Assembly: GCA_025451785.1 (NCBI GenBank)
Contig: JANWJV010000072.1
Location: forward strand, 1-54,859
Origin: Bacteroidia bacterium
GTDB lineage: Bacteria > Bacteroidota > Bacteroidia > JANWJV01
Length of the DNA stretch: 54,859 nt
Reading direction: 5' to 3'
The position numbers and the translations under genes are program-made. The notes beneath the pieces were generated by a model. It worked only from the letters and a program-made list of their open reading frames with translations. It was not told where the DNA came from and ran no database searches. Positions 9,330 to 17,634 of this stretch are shown in pieces. The stretch's first letter is position 1. Each line of letters starts with the position of its first letter.

Positions 9330-10555
9330 TGTTCAGGGGAAACCGAAAATATATATTCATACTGGTGCTTTGTTTCACCGTGCTCATCGTGGTGCAAAGC
9401 AACATTCCCAAGCCCATCGACTGGAGGGCCACCTATTCGGAGAACGACCGCATTCCCTATGGCGCCTATGCATTGCGTGAAATGATAGATGATGTTTTTC
9501 CGGGAAAGAAGGTGACCACGATCAAGAAGCCGGTTTACAACACCCTTACAGAAAACAGCGGCAGCAAGGTCAATTACTTCTTCATCAACTATTCTTTTTC
9601 TCCCGACGAGCTCGACACCCGTGTGCTCCTCGACCACGTGAGCGGCGGCGGCAATGTGTTCGCGGCGGCCTCGGCCTTTTATGGCCACCTGGCCGATACA
9701 CTTCAGCTGGCCACCAATTCGTACTATGAGTATGATGACACCACTGTTGTTGCAGGCGCCAACGCCATACTGCAGGGAGGAAACGATACCTTGCGCATCA
9801 ATTTCACTAGTCCTCACCTGAGGCCTAAGAAAGATTACGTGTATGCCAAAGGTGTTAGCAACGTTATCTTTTATTCGTTCGACACATTACACACCACGGT
9901 GCTTGGCACCAACAAAAAGAACGACGCTAATTTCATTAGGGTTCGTTTCGGCAGGGGAAATTTTTACCTGAGCACCTTACCGGAAGTGTTCACCAATTAC
10001 AATTTCGTGAGCGAAACGAACAGCGATTATGTTTACAAAGCCCTTTCGTATCTTCCTGTGGAAGATACCTACTGGGATGAGTATTATAAATACTACGGGC
10101 ATGCACAGGAAACACCCCTGCGTGTATGGCTCAGCGAACCGGCCCTTAGTGCCGCCTGGTTCCTTCTGCTTGTTTCGCTGCTGTTGTTCATCGCCTTCGG
10201 AGCCAAGCGCAGGCAGCGCATCATTCCGGTAGTGGAGCCGCTCAAGAATACCACACTGGAGTTCGTGAACATTGTAGGCACGCTGTACTACCAGAAAGGC
10301 GATCATAAGAACATCGCCTCCAAGATGATCACCTATTTTTTGGAACATATCCGCTCCAGGTTCTTCGTGAAGACCAGCCTGTTCGACGAGGCCTTTATAA
10401 AGAAGGTAACAGCGCTTTCAGGAATACCGGAAGCGGAGCTGATGGAACTTTTTAACTTTATAACCATTATCGGTGGCAGCAGCATCGTGCGTGAAGAAGA
10501 GGTGCTGAGGCTCAATGCCATGATCGAAAAATTTCATAAGAACAGTAAACGATAA
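9329..10555 (+). CDS. DUF4350 domain protein
   Basis: 408 residues. One N-terminal membrane helix (YIFILVLCFTVLIVV) is followed at once by the DUF4350 signature region, IDWRATYSENDRIPYGAYAL, then a periplasmic domain of about 230 residues and a second membrane helix (AAWFLLLVSLLLFIAFG, around residue 275) leading into a ~120-residue cytoplasmic tail. The fold resembles glutamine-amidotransferase-like domains without catalytic residues that I can identify. The start codon shares one base with the preceding stop (TGATG). The cytoplasmic tail faces the MoxR ATPase encoded next, which makes a direct contact plausible. Confidence 0.8.
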   Translation: MFRGNRKYIFILVLCFTVLIVVQSNIPKPIDWRATYSENDRIPYGAYALREMIDDVFPGKKVTTIKKPVYNTLTENSGSKVNYFFINYSFSPDELDTRVLLDHVSGGGNVFAAASAFYGHLADTLQLATNSYYEYDDTTVVAGANAILQGGNDTLRINFTSPHLRPKKDYVYAKGVSNVIFYSFDTLHTTVLGTNKKNDANFIRVRFGRGNFYLSTLPEVFTNYNFVSETNSDYVYKALSYLPVEDTYWDEYYKYYGHAQETPLRVWLSEPALSAAWFLLLVSLLLFIAFGAKRRQRIIPVVEPLKNTTLEFVNIVGTLYYQKGDHKNIASKMITYFLEHIRSRFFVKTSLFDEAFIKKVTALSGIPEAELMELFNFITIIGGSSIVREEEVLRLNAMIEKFHKNSKR

Positions 10556-10566
10556 ACAACAATAAA

Positions 10567-11544
10567 ATGGAAGACCAGGTATTTCAAAACAGGGTAGATC
10601 TCAGCGGCCTGAGCAAGGCGGTGGGCGACATCAAACAGGAACTCAACAAGTTCATCGTAGGACAGGACGATATGATCCGCCTGCTCGTTACGGCGGTACT
10701 TTCTGACGGGCACGTGCTCATTGAAGGAGTGCCGGGTGTGGCGAAAACGCTGACAGCGAAGCTCATCGCGCGCACCATGTCGGTGAACTTCTCGCGCATA
10801 CAGTTCACGCCTGACCTGATGCCCTCCGACGTGATAGGCACAAGTATCTATAATATGAAGAGCGGCGACTTTGAGTTCCGCCGCGGGCCTTTGTTCTCTA
10901 ATATTGTTCTCATCGACGAGATCAACCGCGCTCCTGCCAAAACCCAATCGGCATTGTTCGAAGCGATGGAAGAGCGCCAGATCACTGTTGACGGCACCAC
11001 ACACCAGCTTACAGCTCCTTTCATTGTGCTGGCCACCCAAAACCCCATTGAGCAGGAAGGTACTTACCGCCTGCCCGAAGCGCAGCTCGACCGTTTCCTC
11101 TTTAAGATAGAAGTGGATTATCCCAGCCTGGAGAACGAAGCGAAGATCATCGCTGACTTCCATCAGCGCGTAAACACCATCGACATCAGCAGTATAAAAG
11201 CGGTGCTGTCGGCAAACGAGATAAGCGAGTACCGTAAAAAAGTGCGTGCCATTCACATTGACCCCAACCTGATGAACTACATAGCGCAGGTGGTGAACCA
11301 AACCAGGAACAACAGCTCCATCTACCTGGGAGCGTCGCCAAGGGCATCGCTCAATATCCTTACCAGCGCGAAGGCTACCGCTGCCATGAACGGAAGGGAT
11401 TTTGTGACACCGGAAGACATCAAGTACGTGGCGCTGCCCGTGCTCAAGCACCGTGTGATACTCACCCCTGAAAAAGAAATGGAGGGCGTTACCGCCAGCG
11501 AGATCATCGCGCAGATAATCGAGAAAATTGAGATCCCCAGGTAA
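10567..11544 (+). CDS. MoxR family AAA+ ATPase
   Basis: A 325-residue cytoplasmic ATPase at the usual length for the MoxR family. Walker A is GVPGVAKT at residues 54-61 and Walker B is LIDEIN with Asp118-Glu119. Sensor 1 (ATQNPIEQEGTYRLPEAQLDRF) has the family-typical wording. MoxR proteins are thought to act as chaperones that remodel or activate partner proteins, often ones carrying a von Willebrand A-like domain such as DUF58. Its stop codon abuts the TTG of the DUF58 gene, so the two are almost certainly co-translated. The intact ATPase motifs suggest an active enzyme. Confidence 0.93.
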   Translation: MEDQVFQNRVDLSGLSKAVGDIKQELNKFIVGQDDMIRLLVTAVLSDGHVLIEGVPGVAKTLTAKLIARTMSVNFSRIQFTPDLMPSDVIGTSIYNMKSGDFEFRRGPLFSNIVLIDEINRAPAKTQSALFEAMEERQITVDGTTHQLTAPFIVLATQNPIEQEGTYRLPEAQLDRFLFKIEVDYPSLENEAKIIADFHQRVNTIDISSIKAVLSANEISEYRKKVRAIHIDPNLMNYIAQVVNQTRNNSSIYLGASPRASLNILTSAKATAAMNGRDFVTPEDIKYVALPVLKHRVILTPEKEMEGVTASEIIAQIIEKIEIPR

Positions 11545-12879
11545 TTGAAGAACTTCCTTAAAGCACTTTATTTTACCAGCCTGCTGTACTTCGTTGTATC
11601 AGCACTGGTATCGCTATTGGTGCTTAGCTTCTTTTTTCCTGCCATGTACGAGCCGGTGAAATACTCCCTGCTCATCATCGCGGGGCTGTTCCTGGCGGAT
11701 ATCCTCATCCTGTTCAGCAACAAAAAAGGGTTCTTCGCCCGCCGCGACACTATGGACAAGCTGAGCAACGGCGACGATAACTCGGTGAAGATCTTCCTTG
11801 AGAACCGTTACCTTTTTCCGGTGAAGCTGGAAGTGATCGACGAGCTTCCCTTCCAGTTCCAGTCGAGGAACCTGAAGTTCAGGCTGCGCATTGGCGCAGG
11901 CCGCGACAAGACCATTGAATACAAGGTGCGGCCGGTGAAGCGGGGCGAGTACCAGTTTGGGGCTGTGAACATTTATGCCAGCAATCCTATTGGCTTTGTG
12001 CAGCGGCGCTTCCGCTTTTCGCAGGATATGATGGTGCCTGTTTACCCTTCGTTCATGCAGATGCGGCGCTACGAACTGCTGGCCATCTCCAACCGCCTTA
12101 CCGAGGCCGGGGTGAAAAAGATAAGGAAGATAGGGCGCAATACAGAGTTCGAGCAGATAAAGGACTACGTGGCCGGCGACGATTACCGCACCGTGAACTG
12201 GAAAGCTACCGCCAGGAGGAACAAGCTCATGGTCAACCAGTACCAGGACGAGCGTTCGCAGCAAGTGTACAGCATCATCGATATGGGAAGGGTGATGCGC
12301 ATGCCTTTCGAGGAGCTAAGCCTTTTGGATTACGCGATCAACTCGAGCCTCATCATCTCTAACGTAGCGCTGATGCGCCACGACAAAGCCGGAGTGCTCA
12401 CTTTTTCAAATAAGGTGCAGGCCATGCTGCCGGCGGAACGCAAAGGAGTGCAGCTGCAAAAGATCCTTCAGCTGCTGTACAATCAAAAGACCGGATACCT
12501 GGAAAGTAATTACGAAGCGCTGTACGCGCAGGTAAAGACCAAGATAAGCCAGCGAAGCTTGTTGCTGCTCTATACCAATTTCGAAAGCCTTTCGGGAATG
12601 CAGCGCCAGCTGAAATACCTGAAGAGGATAGCGACCAGCCATTTGCTGGTGGTCGTGTTCTTCGAAAACACTGAGCTGAAGAAATTCCTTAACGAGCCGG
12701 CCGCGAACACCGAGGACATTTACAACAAGACCATCGCCGACAAGTTCGCCTTTGAAAAGAAGCTGATCGTAAGGGAGCTCGAGAAGTACGGGATCCACAG
12801 CATCCTTACGGCGCCGAAGAACCTTACGGTAAATACCATTAACAAGTACCTGGAATTGAAATCCAGGGGACTTATTTAG
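11545..12879 (+). CDS. DUF58 domain protein, predicted MoxR partner
   Basis: 444 residues with two N-terminal membrane helices (FTSLLYFVVSALVSLLVLSF and a second near residue 40), an immunoglobulin-like region (about 70-170) and the DUF58 core. That core holds the motif DYVAGDDYRTVNWKATARRNKLMVNQY, here split by position around residues 210-240, and a vWA-like stretch with DMGRVMRMPF. Start is a TTG placed directly after the MoxR stop (TAATTG). The gene closes the operon and is followed by a convergent gene two bases away. Known family pairing supports the MoxR link; the process served is not known. Confidence 0.88.
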   Translation: MKNFLKALYFTSLLYFVVSALVSLLVLSFFFPAMYEPVKYSLLIIAGLFLADILILFSNKKGFFARRDTMDKLSNGDDNSVKIFLENRYLFPVKLEVIDELPFQFQSRNLKFRLRIGAGRDKTIEYKVRPVKRGEYQFGAVNIYASNPIGFVQRRFRFSQDMMVPVYPSFMQMRRYELLAISNRLTEAGVKKIRKIGRNTEFEQIKDYVAGDDYRTVNWKATARRNKLMVNQYQDERSQQVYSIIDMGRVMRMPFEELSLLDYAINSSLIISNVALMRHDKAGVLTFSNKVQAMLPAERKGVQLQKILQLLYNQKTGYLESNYEALYAQVKTKISQRSLLLLYTNFESLSGMQRQLKYLKRIATSHLLVVVFFENTELKKFLNEPAANTEDIYNKTIADKFAFEKKLIVRELEKYGIHSILTAPKNLTVNTINKYLELKSRGLI

Positions 12880-12880
12880 G

Positions 12881-14737
12881 TTATCTCACCATCAGTTTTT
12901 CCGCGATAATGCTATCAGCAACCCTCAGCTTTACGAAGTAGATCCCCGCGGGCACATCCAGTTTTACCGGAATGCCATTAGCGCCCGCGTGAACCGCGAG
13001 TGCCTGCGTCATCACTTCCTGTCCCAGCGAATTCAAAACACTCAGCTCCGCCTTTTGGGCCTGCGCTGAATAGAAGCTCATGATGAACTCTCCTTTTGAA
13101 GGATTGGGATAGAGCGAAAGCATAGAAGCAGCGGCTTCTTTTTCAGGAGCGCCTGTAGTGCAGTTGATCACAATGATGGGAGTAGTGACGCTGTCCTTGC
13201 TGGTGCCTTTGGTTGAAACAAGTTTCACCATATAGGTGCCTGCCGAAGTGAAACGGTGCGCGGGATTCTGCAGTGTGCTTGTATTGTTCACGCCCGAAGA
13301 AGGATCGCCGAAGTTCCAGTTCCAGCCTGTAGGCTGGCCATTGCTCTTGTCGATAAAAGGAACTGTGTCGTTCTCACAGTTCTTCTTCACGTTGTAGTTG
13401 AAGGCCGCCTTTAACATGGTGGCCGAATTACAGGAACCCGAACCGGTAATGTTGGCACGAAGAACAGGATAACCCCCGTTGCTCATGATCCACACTTTGG
13501 TAAAATCCCAGCTGGTATAGGTGCCTTGTGTTTGCATCTGCGCAGTGGAAGAAGCGAAAATGCCTGCATTGTTGCCAAGGTTGCCGATGTCCTGCAAGGA
13601 AGGATTCACGGTGTTGTTCCAATAATCAGTATTGTAAGTAGCAGTTCCGGATTCATACCCTACAAAACCGCCCTTGTTAGTAGTACCGGTAACAATGCCT
13701 GCCGAATAACTGGTATCAATTCCCCAACCGGTTCCAATGGAATAATCATTGCCTACAAGTCCACCGATCCTGTCAGTACCGTTCACGTTGCCTGTAGCAT
13801 AGGTATTATATATCTGTGTAGCGCCGCCTGAGTTGGGACCGAAATCACCAACAAGACCACCAACGGCAGTAGTCCCTGAAACATTACCGGTAGCATAGCT
13901 TTGTATCACATAACCGCCGCCGCCCATCAGGGGACCTACCTCGCCGGAAAGACCACCCACATTTACGGAACCGCTCACATTTCCCTTCGCGTAACAGTTC
14001 ATCAGTTGTGCTGAGCCTCCCTGGTAGGTAGCGCAATCGCCCGATACACCACCAACGCTGTTGAGGCCGGTCACGTTCCCTTCGGAAAAACAATTGGTAA
14101 TATACGAGCCTCCTCCCTGGTAAGTGGTAACGATGCCGGCAACACCGCCAGTGCGGTTGCCTCCTTCAATGTCAGCTTTTGAAAAACAGTTGATGAGGCT
14201 GGCCTGGGTACCCTGATAATTGATGCTCCTGCCCATGATGCCTCCGGTGTAGCCAGCACCCTTCACATATCCGTTACTGAAACAGTTATCGGTAGTAGTG
14301 GAAAGCTTATAGCCGATCACCCCGCCGGTGAAATCGTTTCCTTTTATATAGGCATTTATCAACCCTACGCCGGTAATGGTGGCGGTTTTCGCATAACCGA
14401 AAAGACCAACACAGTTTTGGCTGGGACGGTTGATATACAAGTTCTTTACGACAAAACATTTCCCGTTGAAATTTCCCATGAACGCCGCGGTACTGTCGGC
14501 ACCGATCGGGCGGAAGCCCGTAGTTGTCCACTGACCGCCACCCGTTTGCGTTTGCGCGCAATCCACATCGTTCATCAGGATCCAATACGAAGTTAGCTTG
14601 GTCTCCATCTTCTGGAGTTCGTCACAATTGGTGATCTGGTAAGGATCGTTAGAGGTTCCGCTGCCGAGCTGAGCGTGAGCGCTGCCGGTAGAAAGGATCA
14701 TGCCGGCGGAAAGAAGTAACAGGTAATTGTTTTTCAT
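12881..14737 (-). CDS. GLUG-repeat and PKD domain protein with T9SS sorting domain
   Basis: 618 residues from the ATG at 14737, chosen because it begins a signal peptide (MKNNYLLLLSAGMILSTGSA) and sits just behind the promoter; an ATG further upstream at 14770 gives a poor N-terminus. The body is a series of about seven GLUG-type repeats (pattern NCFSxGxVxGxxxxGGxxG), as in adhesins and IgA-protease-like proteins, forming a probable beta-helix. A PKD domain follows (TGWNWNFGDPSSG ... NPAHRFTSAGTYMVKLV), then a T9SS type A sorting domain (LSLYPNPSKGEFIMSFY). Likely a cell-surface adhesin or matrix protein; ligand unknown. Terminates two bases from the DUF58 stop without an obvious intrinsic terminator. 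Confidence 0.85.
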   Translation of the reverse strand: MKNNYLLLLSAGMILSTGSAHAQLGSGTSNDPYQITNCDELQKMETKLTSYWILMNDVDCAQTQTGGGQWTTTGFRPIGADSTAAFMGNFNGKCFVVKNLYINRPSQNCVGLFGYAKTATITGVGLINAYIKGNDFTGGVIGYKLSTTTDNCFSNGYVKGAGYTGGIMGRSINYQGTQASLINCFSKADIEGGNRTGGVAGIVTTYQGGGSYITNCFSEGNVTGLNSVGGVSGDCATYQGGSAQLMNCYAKGNVSGSVNVGGLSGEVGPLMGGGGYVIQSYATGNVSGTTAVGGLVGDFGPNSGGATQIYNTYATGNVNGTDRIGGLVGNDYSIGTGWGIDTSYSAGIVTGTTNKGGFVGYESGTATYNTDYWNNTVNPSLQDIGNLGNNAGIFASSTAQMQTQGTYTSWDFTKVWIMSNGGYPVLRANITGSGSCNSATMLKAAFNYNVKKNCENDTVPFIDKSNGQPTGWNWNFGDPSSGVNNTSTLQNPAHRFTSAGTYMVKLVSTKGTSKDSVTTPIIVINCTTGAPEKEAAASMLSLYPNPSKGEFIMSFYSAQAQKAELSVLNSLGQEVMTQALAVHAGANGIPVKLDVPAGIYFVKLRVADSIIAEKLMVR

Positions 14738-14756
14738 GGGAAGTTTTTTGGAAAGG

Positions 14757-14764
14757 CAAATATA
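14757..14764 (-). promoter_or_regulatory. -7 box of the GLUG/PKD gene
   Basis: The minus strand reads TATATTTG, an exact TAnnTTTG match, 20 nt upstream of the ATG at 14737. This placement is the main reason for choosing that start. The -33 region is T-rich (TTAGTTTTTT) without a clean TTTG. Confidence 0.6.
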
Positions 14765-14809
14765 AACCAATGTTCATAAAAAACTAAAAAACGCGTCTTA
14801 GTTTTTCTT

Positions 14810-14817
14810 TAGCTTTG
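14810..14817 (+). promoter_or_regulatory. -7 box of the MORN-repeat gene
   Basis: TAGCTTTG matches TAnnTTTG, 34 nt before the ATG at 14851. It lies back-to-back with the GLUG promoter in a roughly 110-nt divergent intergenic region, so the two secreted-protein genes could share regulation. Confidence 0.5.
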
Positions 14818-14850
14818 AAAATTAATGAACTCAACCATCGTTATCCATCT

Positions 14851-16581
14851 ATGAGAAAGATATTCCCTTTCATTGCCTTGCTATTACTGCCCGCCGCTTT
14901 AAAGGCGCAAGTGGTCATCGATTATTGGGACCAGGACAACAAGCTGAAGAAAAAGAGCCAGGAGAGCTTTAAGGACGGGGTGCAGAACGGTGAGTTCATC
15001 CAGTGGTTCCAAAGCGGCCAGATGGCCAAACGGTACTTCTATAAGATGGGCAGGGAAGACAGCACCTGGACCACCTGGTATGATAACGGCAAAGTAAAGT
15101 CGGTTCAGCAATACAAAAAGGGCCGCAAGGTAGGCTGCTGGAGCTATGGTTATATGAGCGGCAACAAAGCACAGATCACTTACTTTAAGGAAGACCGGGA
15201 GGACAGCACCTGGACAGGCTGGCATGAGAACGGGAAGCTGAAGAGCGATGAGACCTACCGTAAAGGAAAGAAGGAAGGCAAGTGGACCTATTGGTATGAG
15301 AACGGCCAGAAAGAAAGCGAGGGCACCTTCAAGCTTGACAAAAAGGAAGGGGCTTTTACCGCCTGGTTCTCTAACGGACAAAAGAGCAGCGAAGGCAGTT
15401 ACATCGCCGACAAGCAATCGGGGAAATGGATGGAATGGTACCGCAGCGGGAAGCCGAAACAGGAGACCGAGTTCAAGGATGCTGAATTGTACCTGATGAA
15501 CTTATGGACCGAGAAAGGAGAGCAGCTGATCAAGGATGGCAACGGCAAACTTTCCATTGTGTATGACAACGGCAAGAAGAAGGGTGAAGGAACGTACAAG
15601 GGCGGATTACAGGATGGCGAATGGACCTACTGGACCCCGGCAGAGTCGAAAGATTTTGTGGCGCATTACATGGCCGGCAAGCGCAACGGCAAATACGTGA
15701 AGTACTTTGAAAAAGAAAAGATATCTTCTGAAGGGCTTTATAAGAACGACCATAAGGATGGTGTATGGACCTGGTATACAAGAGAAGGTAAAAAGGAAAT
15801 GGAAGGTCCGTTCAGGGAGGATAAAAGGGAAGGCGCCTGGACCTATTGGTTCCCCAACGGCAATAAAGAATCTTCAGGTTCTTTCCGCGACGATCAGCAG
15901 GACAGCTTGTGGACCTATTGGTACCGCGACGGGTCGAAATGGAAAGAAGGAAGTTACAAGAACAACATAAAAGAAGGCGAATGGAATGTTTGGTTCGAGA
16001 ATGGAAAAAAACTTCAGTCGGGAACATACAAGGGCGGCAAGGAAGATGGGGTGTGGAGTTCGTGGTACGATAGCGGGCAAAGTAAGGACGAAGGTACCTT
16101 TAAGGAAGGCCTTATGGATGGAAGCTGGAAAGGCTTTTACAAAAGCGGCAAGCCCAATTACTCCGGCGCTTACAAAGGCGGCCTTAAAGAAGGCAAATGG
16201 CAGTTATGGTTCGAGAACGGTACGATGCAGGAAGACACTGAATACAAGAAAGGAGAAAAGGACGGGAAGTCTACTCTTTGGGGGCTGGGAGGGATCATGG
16301 ACCACACGGGAACCTTTAAAGAAGGCAGACCGAACGGCTCCTTTACCTTCTACTATGAGTTTGGGGGGATCTACCAGGAGCAGAACTTTGAAGACGGGAA
16401 ACTGAACGGCAAATGCAGTACTTATGACAAGAAGGGAAAACTAGTGAGCATTAATCATTACACCATCGTGAGGAAGAAGGAAGGATCTATTAGCCTCCCG
16501 CACGGCGACTGGACCTATTACGACGAGAATGGCAATGTAACGCGCAAGGTGCGTTACAAGTACGGTGTTAAACAGGAATAA
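14851..16581 (+). CDS. Secreted MORN-repeat protein
   Basis: 576 residues from ATG 14851, which starts a signal peptide (MRKIFPFIALLLLPAALKAQ). An upstream in-frame TTG overlaps the -7 box and is rejected. The rest is a near-continuous array of roughly 20-25-residue MORN-type repeats of the pattern G-x-W-x-x-W-(Y/F)-x-(N/S)-G-x-x-x-x-E-G-x-(Y/F), about two dozen copies, extremely rich in Lys, Gly, Glu and Trp. Such proteins are often labelled YwqK-family 'antitoxins', but no toxin gene is adjacent and this one is exported, so an antitoxin role is not supported. More likely a periplasmic or surface scaffold. No T9SS sorting domain is visible. Confidence 0.85.
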   Translation: MRKIFPFIALLLLPAALKAQVVIDYWDQDNKLKKKSQESFKDGVQNGEFIQWFQSGQMAKRYFYKMGREDSTWTTWYDNGKVKSVQQYKKGRKVGCWSYGYMSGNKAQITYFKEDREDSTWTGWHENGKLKSDETYRKGKKEGKWTYWYENGQKESEGTFKLDKKEGAFTAWFSNGQKSSEGSYIADKQSGKWMEWYRSGKPKQETEFKDAELYLMNLWTEKGEQLIKDGNGKLSIVYDNGKKKGEGTYKGGLQDGEWTYWTPAESKDFVAHYMAGKRNGKYVKYFEKEKISSEGLYKNDHKDGVWTWYTREGKKEMEGPFREDKREGAWTYWFPNGNKESSGSFRDDQQDSLWTYWYRDGSKWKEGSYKNNIKEGEWNVWFENGKKLQSGTYKGGKEDGVWSSWYDSGQSKDEGTFKEGLMDGSWKGFYKSGKPNYSGAYKGGLKEGKWQLWFENGTMQEDTEYKKGEKDGKSTLWGLGGIMDHTGTFKEGRPNGSFTFYYEFGGIYQEQNFEDGKLNGKCSTYDKKGKLVSINHYTIVRKKEGSISLPHGDWTYYDENGNVTRKVRYKYGVKQE

Positions 16582-16591
16582 AACAAAGGTT

Positions 16592-16918
16592 TTACCTCTT
16601 TTTAACAACGTGACTGGGTTTCTTGACGGGCTTTGAAGCTCCTACAGCCAAAAACCAGGCGATAGCGATACCACCGGCAATACCAAGGCCGGCAAAAATG
16701 TACCCCCACATGTCGGACCTTGCCTTTTCAGCCGATAGAGCGGCTGAAATGCTGTCCCTTGAAGTACTGTCGACCGAAACTGCTTCTGCAACAGCAGTTG
16801 CAGCCGTGGGGTCTTGGGCTAATGCATTGAAAGTCAATGCGATAACCAAAAAAATGAGCAACATACCCTTACGTGCCAGGTTTTGCGTCAGAACCTGGTT
16901 TTTCATCGTGGCTTTCAT
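16592..16918 (-). CDS. Small membrane protein of unknown function
   Basis: 108 residues: a signal sequence or first helix (MLLIFLVIALTFNALAQ), a short Ala/Ser/Thr-rich periplasmic segment of about 35 residues, a second helix (MWGYIFAGLGIAGGIAIAWFLAVG) and a basic cytoplasmic tail ending KKPSHVVKKR. An internal ATG at 16906 gives an equally good signal peptide. It converges on the MORN-repeat gene (10 nt apart). No family recognised; the clean signal and membrane pattern and normal codon use argue that it is a real gene. Confidence 0.65.
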   Translation of the reverse strand: MKATMKNQVLTQNLARKGMLLIFLVIALTFNALAQDPTAATAVAEAVSVDSTSRDSISAALSAEKARSDMWGYIFAGLGIAGGIAIAWFLAVGASKPVKKPSHVVKKR

Positions 16919-17052
16919 GATTTTCTTTATTAATCTAACGTTTATAGATCTAAACTGCTATTTTATGAAGAAAACAAGCGCAAAAATGCTGCCTGATCAA
17001 AAGTTATCAATACTTAGACGCTGATATCGCCACTATAGTTGCTTGAATTTTA

Positions 17053-17084
17053 TTTTGCGGATACGATTTATCTGCTTATATTTG
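17053..17084 (+). promoter_or_regulatory. Promoter of the rimP-nusA-infB operon
   Basis: TTTTG at 17053-17057, a 19-nt spacer and TATATTTG at 17077-17084: a full match to the Bacteroidota primary-sigma consensus. Transcription should begin near 17091, giving a leader of about 60 nt that contains the hairpin at 17113-17138. The remainder of the 16919-17052 gap shows nothing I can interpret. Confidence 0.8.
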
Positions 17085-17112
17085 CATCCTTAAAATTTAC
17101 GTTTTAATACAG

Positions 17113-17138
17113 AAAGAGGGGGCTTTAGTCCCCTCTTT
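17113..17138 (+). promoter_or_regulatory. Terminator-like leader hairpin upstream of rimP
   Basis: An 11-bp stem (AAAGAGGGGGC / GTCCCCTCTTT with one G-U pair) closes a TTTA tetraloop and ends in TTTAATTT, 14 nt before the rimP ATG. It lies downstream of the promoter, so it is in the transcript. It could act as an attenuator for an operon that encodes NusA, a factor acting on such hairpins; that is inference. Confidence 0.65.
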
Positions 17139-17152
17139 AATTTGACAAAAAC

Positions 17153-17620
17153 ATGATCAGCGAGGAAAGGATACGCGAACTGGTAGAAAAGAGCCTTCAA
17201 AGCAGCGCCAGTTTCATCGCAGGGGTACGCATTACGTCAGCCAACCGCATTACGGTATTGCTCGATAATGACCTCCAGGGCATTTCCATTAGTGATTGCG
17301 TGGAGGTGAGCCGTTCGGTGGAAGCAGGCCTTAACCGCGACGAAGAGGATTTTGAGCTGGAAGTATCTTCAGCAGGAATCGGGGAGCCCTTCCTCATCGC
17401 CAGGCAATACAAAAAGAACCTGGGCAAACAGGTACAGGTGCTTACCCGCGAAGGAAAAAAGATCACCGGTAAACTGGTAGAAGCTAGCGATAACGGAATT
17501 GTGGTGGAGGAGAAATACAAAGAAAGGCTGGAAGGCAAAAAAAAGAGGCAAATCGTTGTTCAGCAGAACAACCTTGATTTTGAGAACATAAAAGAGACCA
17601 AACTGGTATTATCATTTTAA
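17153..17620 (+). CDS. rimP: Ribosome maturation factor RimP
   Basis: 155 residues, the usual family length. The N-terminal half (ISDCVEVSRSVEAGLNRDEE, then DFELEVSSAGIGEPFLIARQ) carries the characteristic RimP segment leading to EVSSAGIGEP, and a C-terminal Sm-like beta domain follows (ITGKLVEASDNGIVVE...KK). RimP binds the 30S subunit during assembly. First gene of the classical rimP-nusA-infB operon, 14 nt upstream of nusA. Confidence 0.95.
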   Translation: MISEERIRELVEKSLQSSASFIAGVRITSANRITVLLDNDLQGISISDCVEVSRSVEAGLNRDEEDFELEVSSAGIGEPFLIARQYKKNLGKQVQVLTREGKKITGKLVEASDNGIVVEEKYKERLEGKKKRQIVVQQNNLDFENIKETKLVLSF

Positions 17621-17634
17621 TCAAACATAAAGCA

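Noticed and set aside
13428-14585. Repeated NCFSxG/GG pattern looking like a DNA repeat array
   Set aside because: The repetition is at protein level (GLUG motifs) within one gene. DNA units vary and no regular spacers exist, so it is not CRISPR.
14851-16581. MORN-repeat gene as an antitoxin of a toxin-antitoxin pair
   Set aside because: The protein is exported and no toxin-like gene is adjacent; the YwqK 'antitoxin' label is a family name only.
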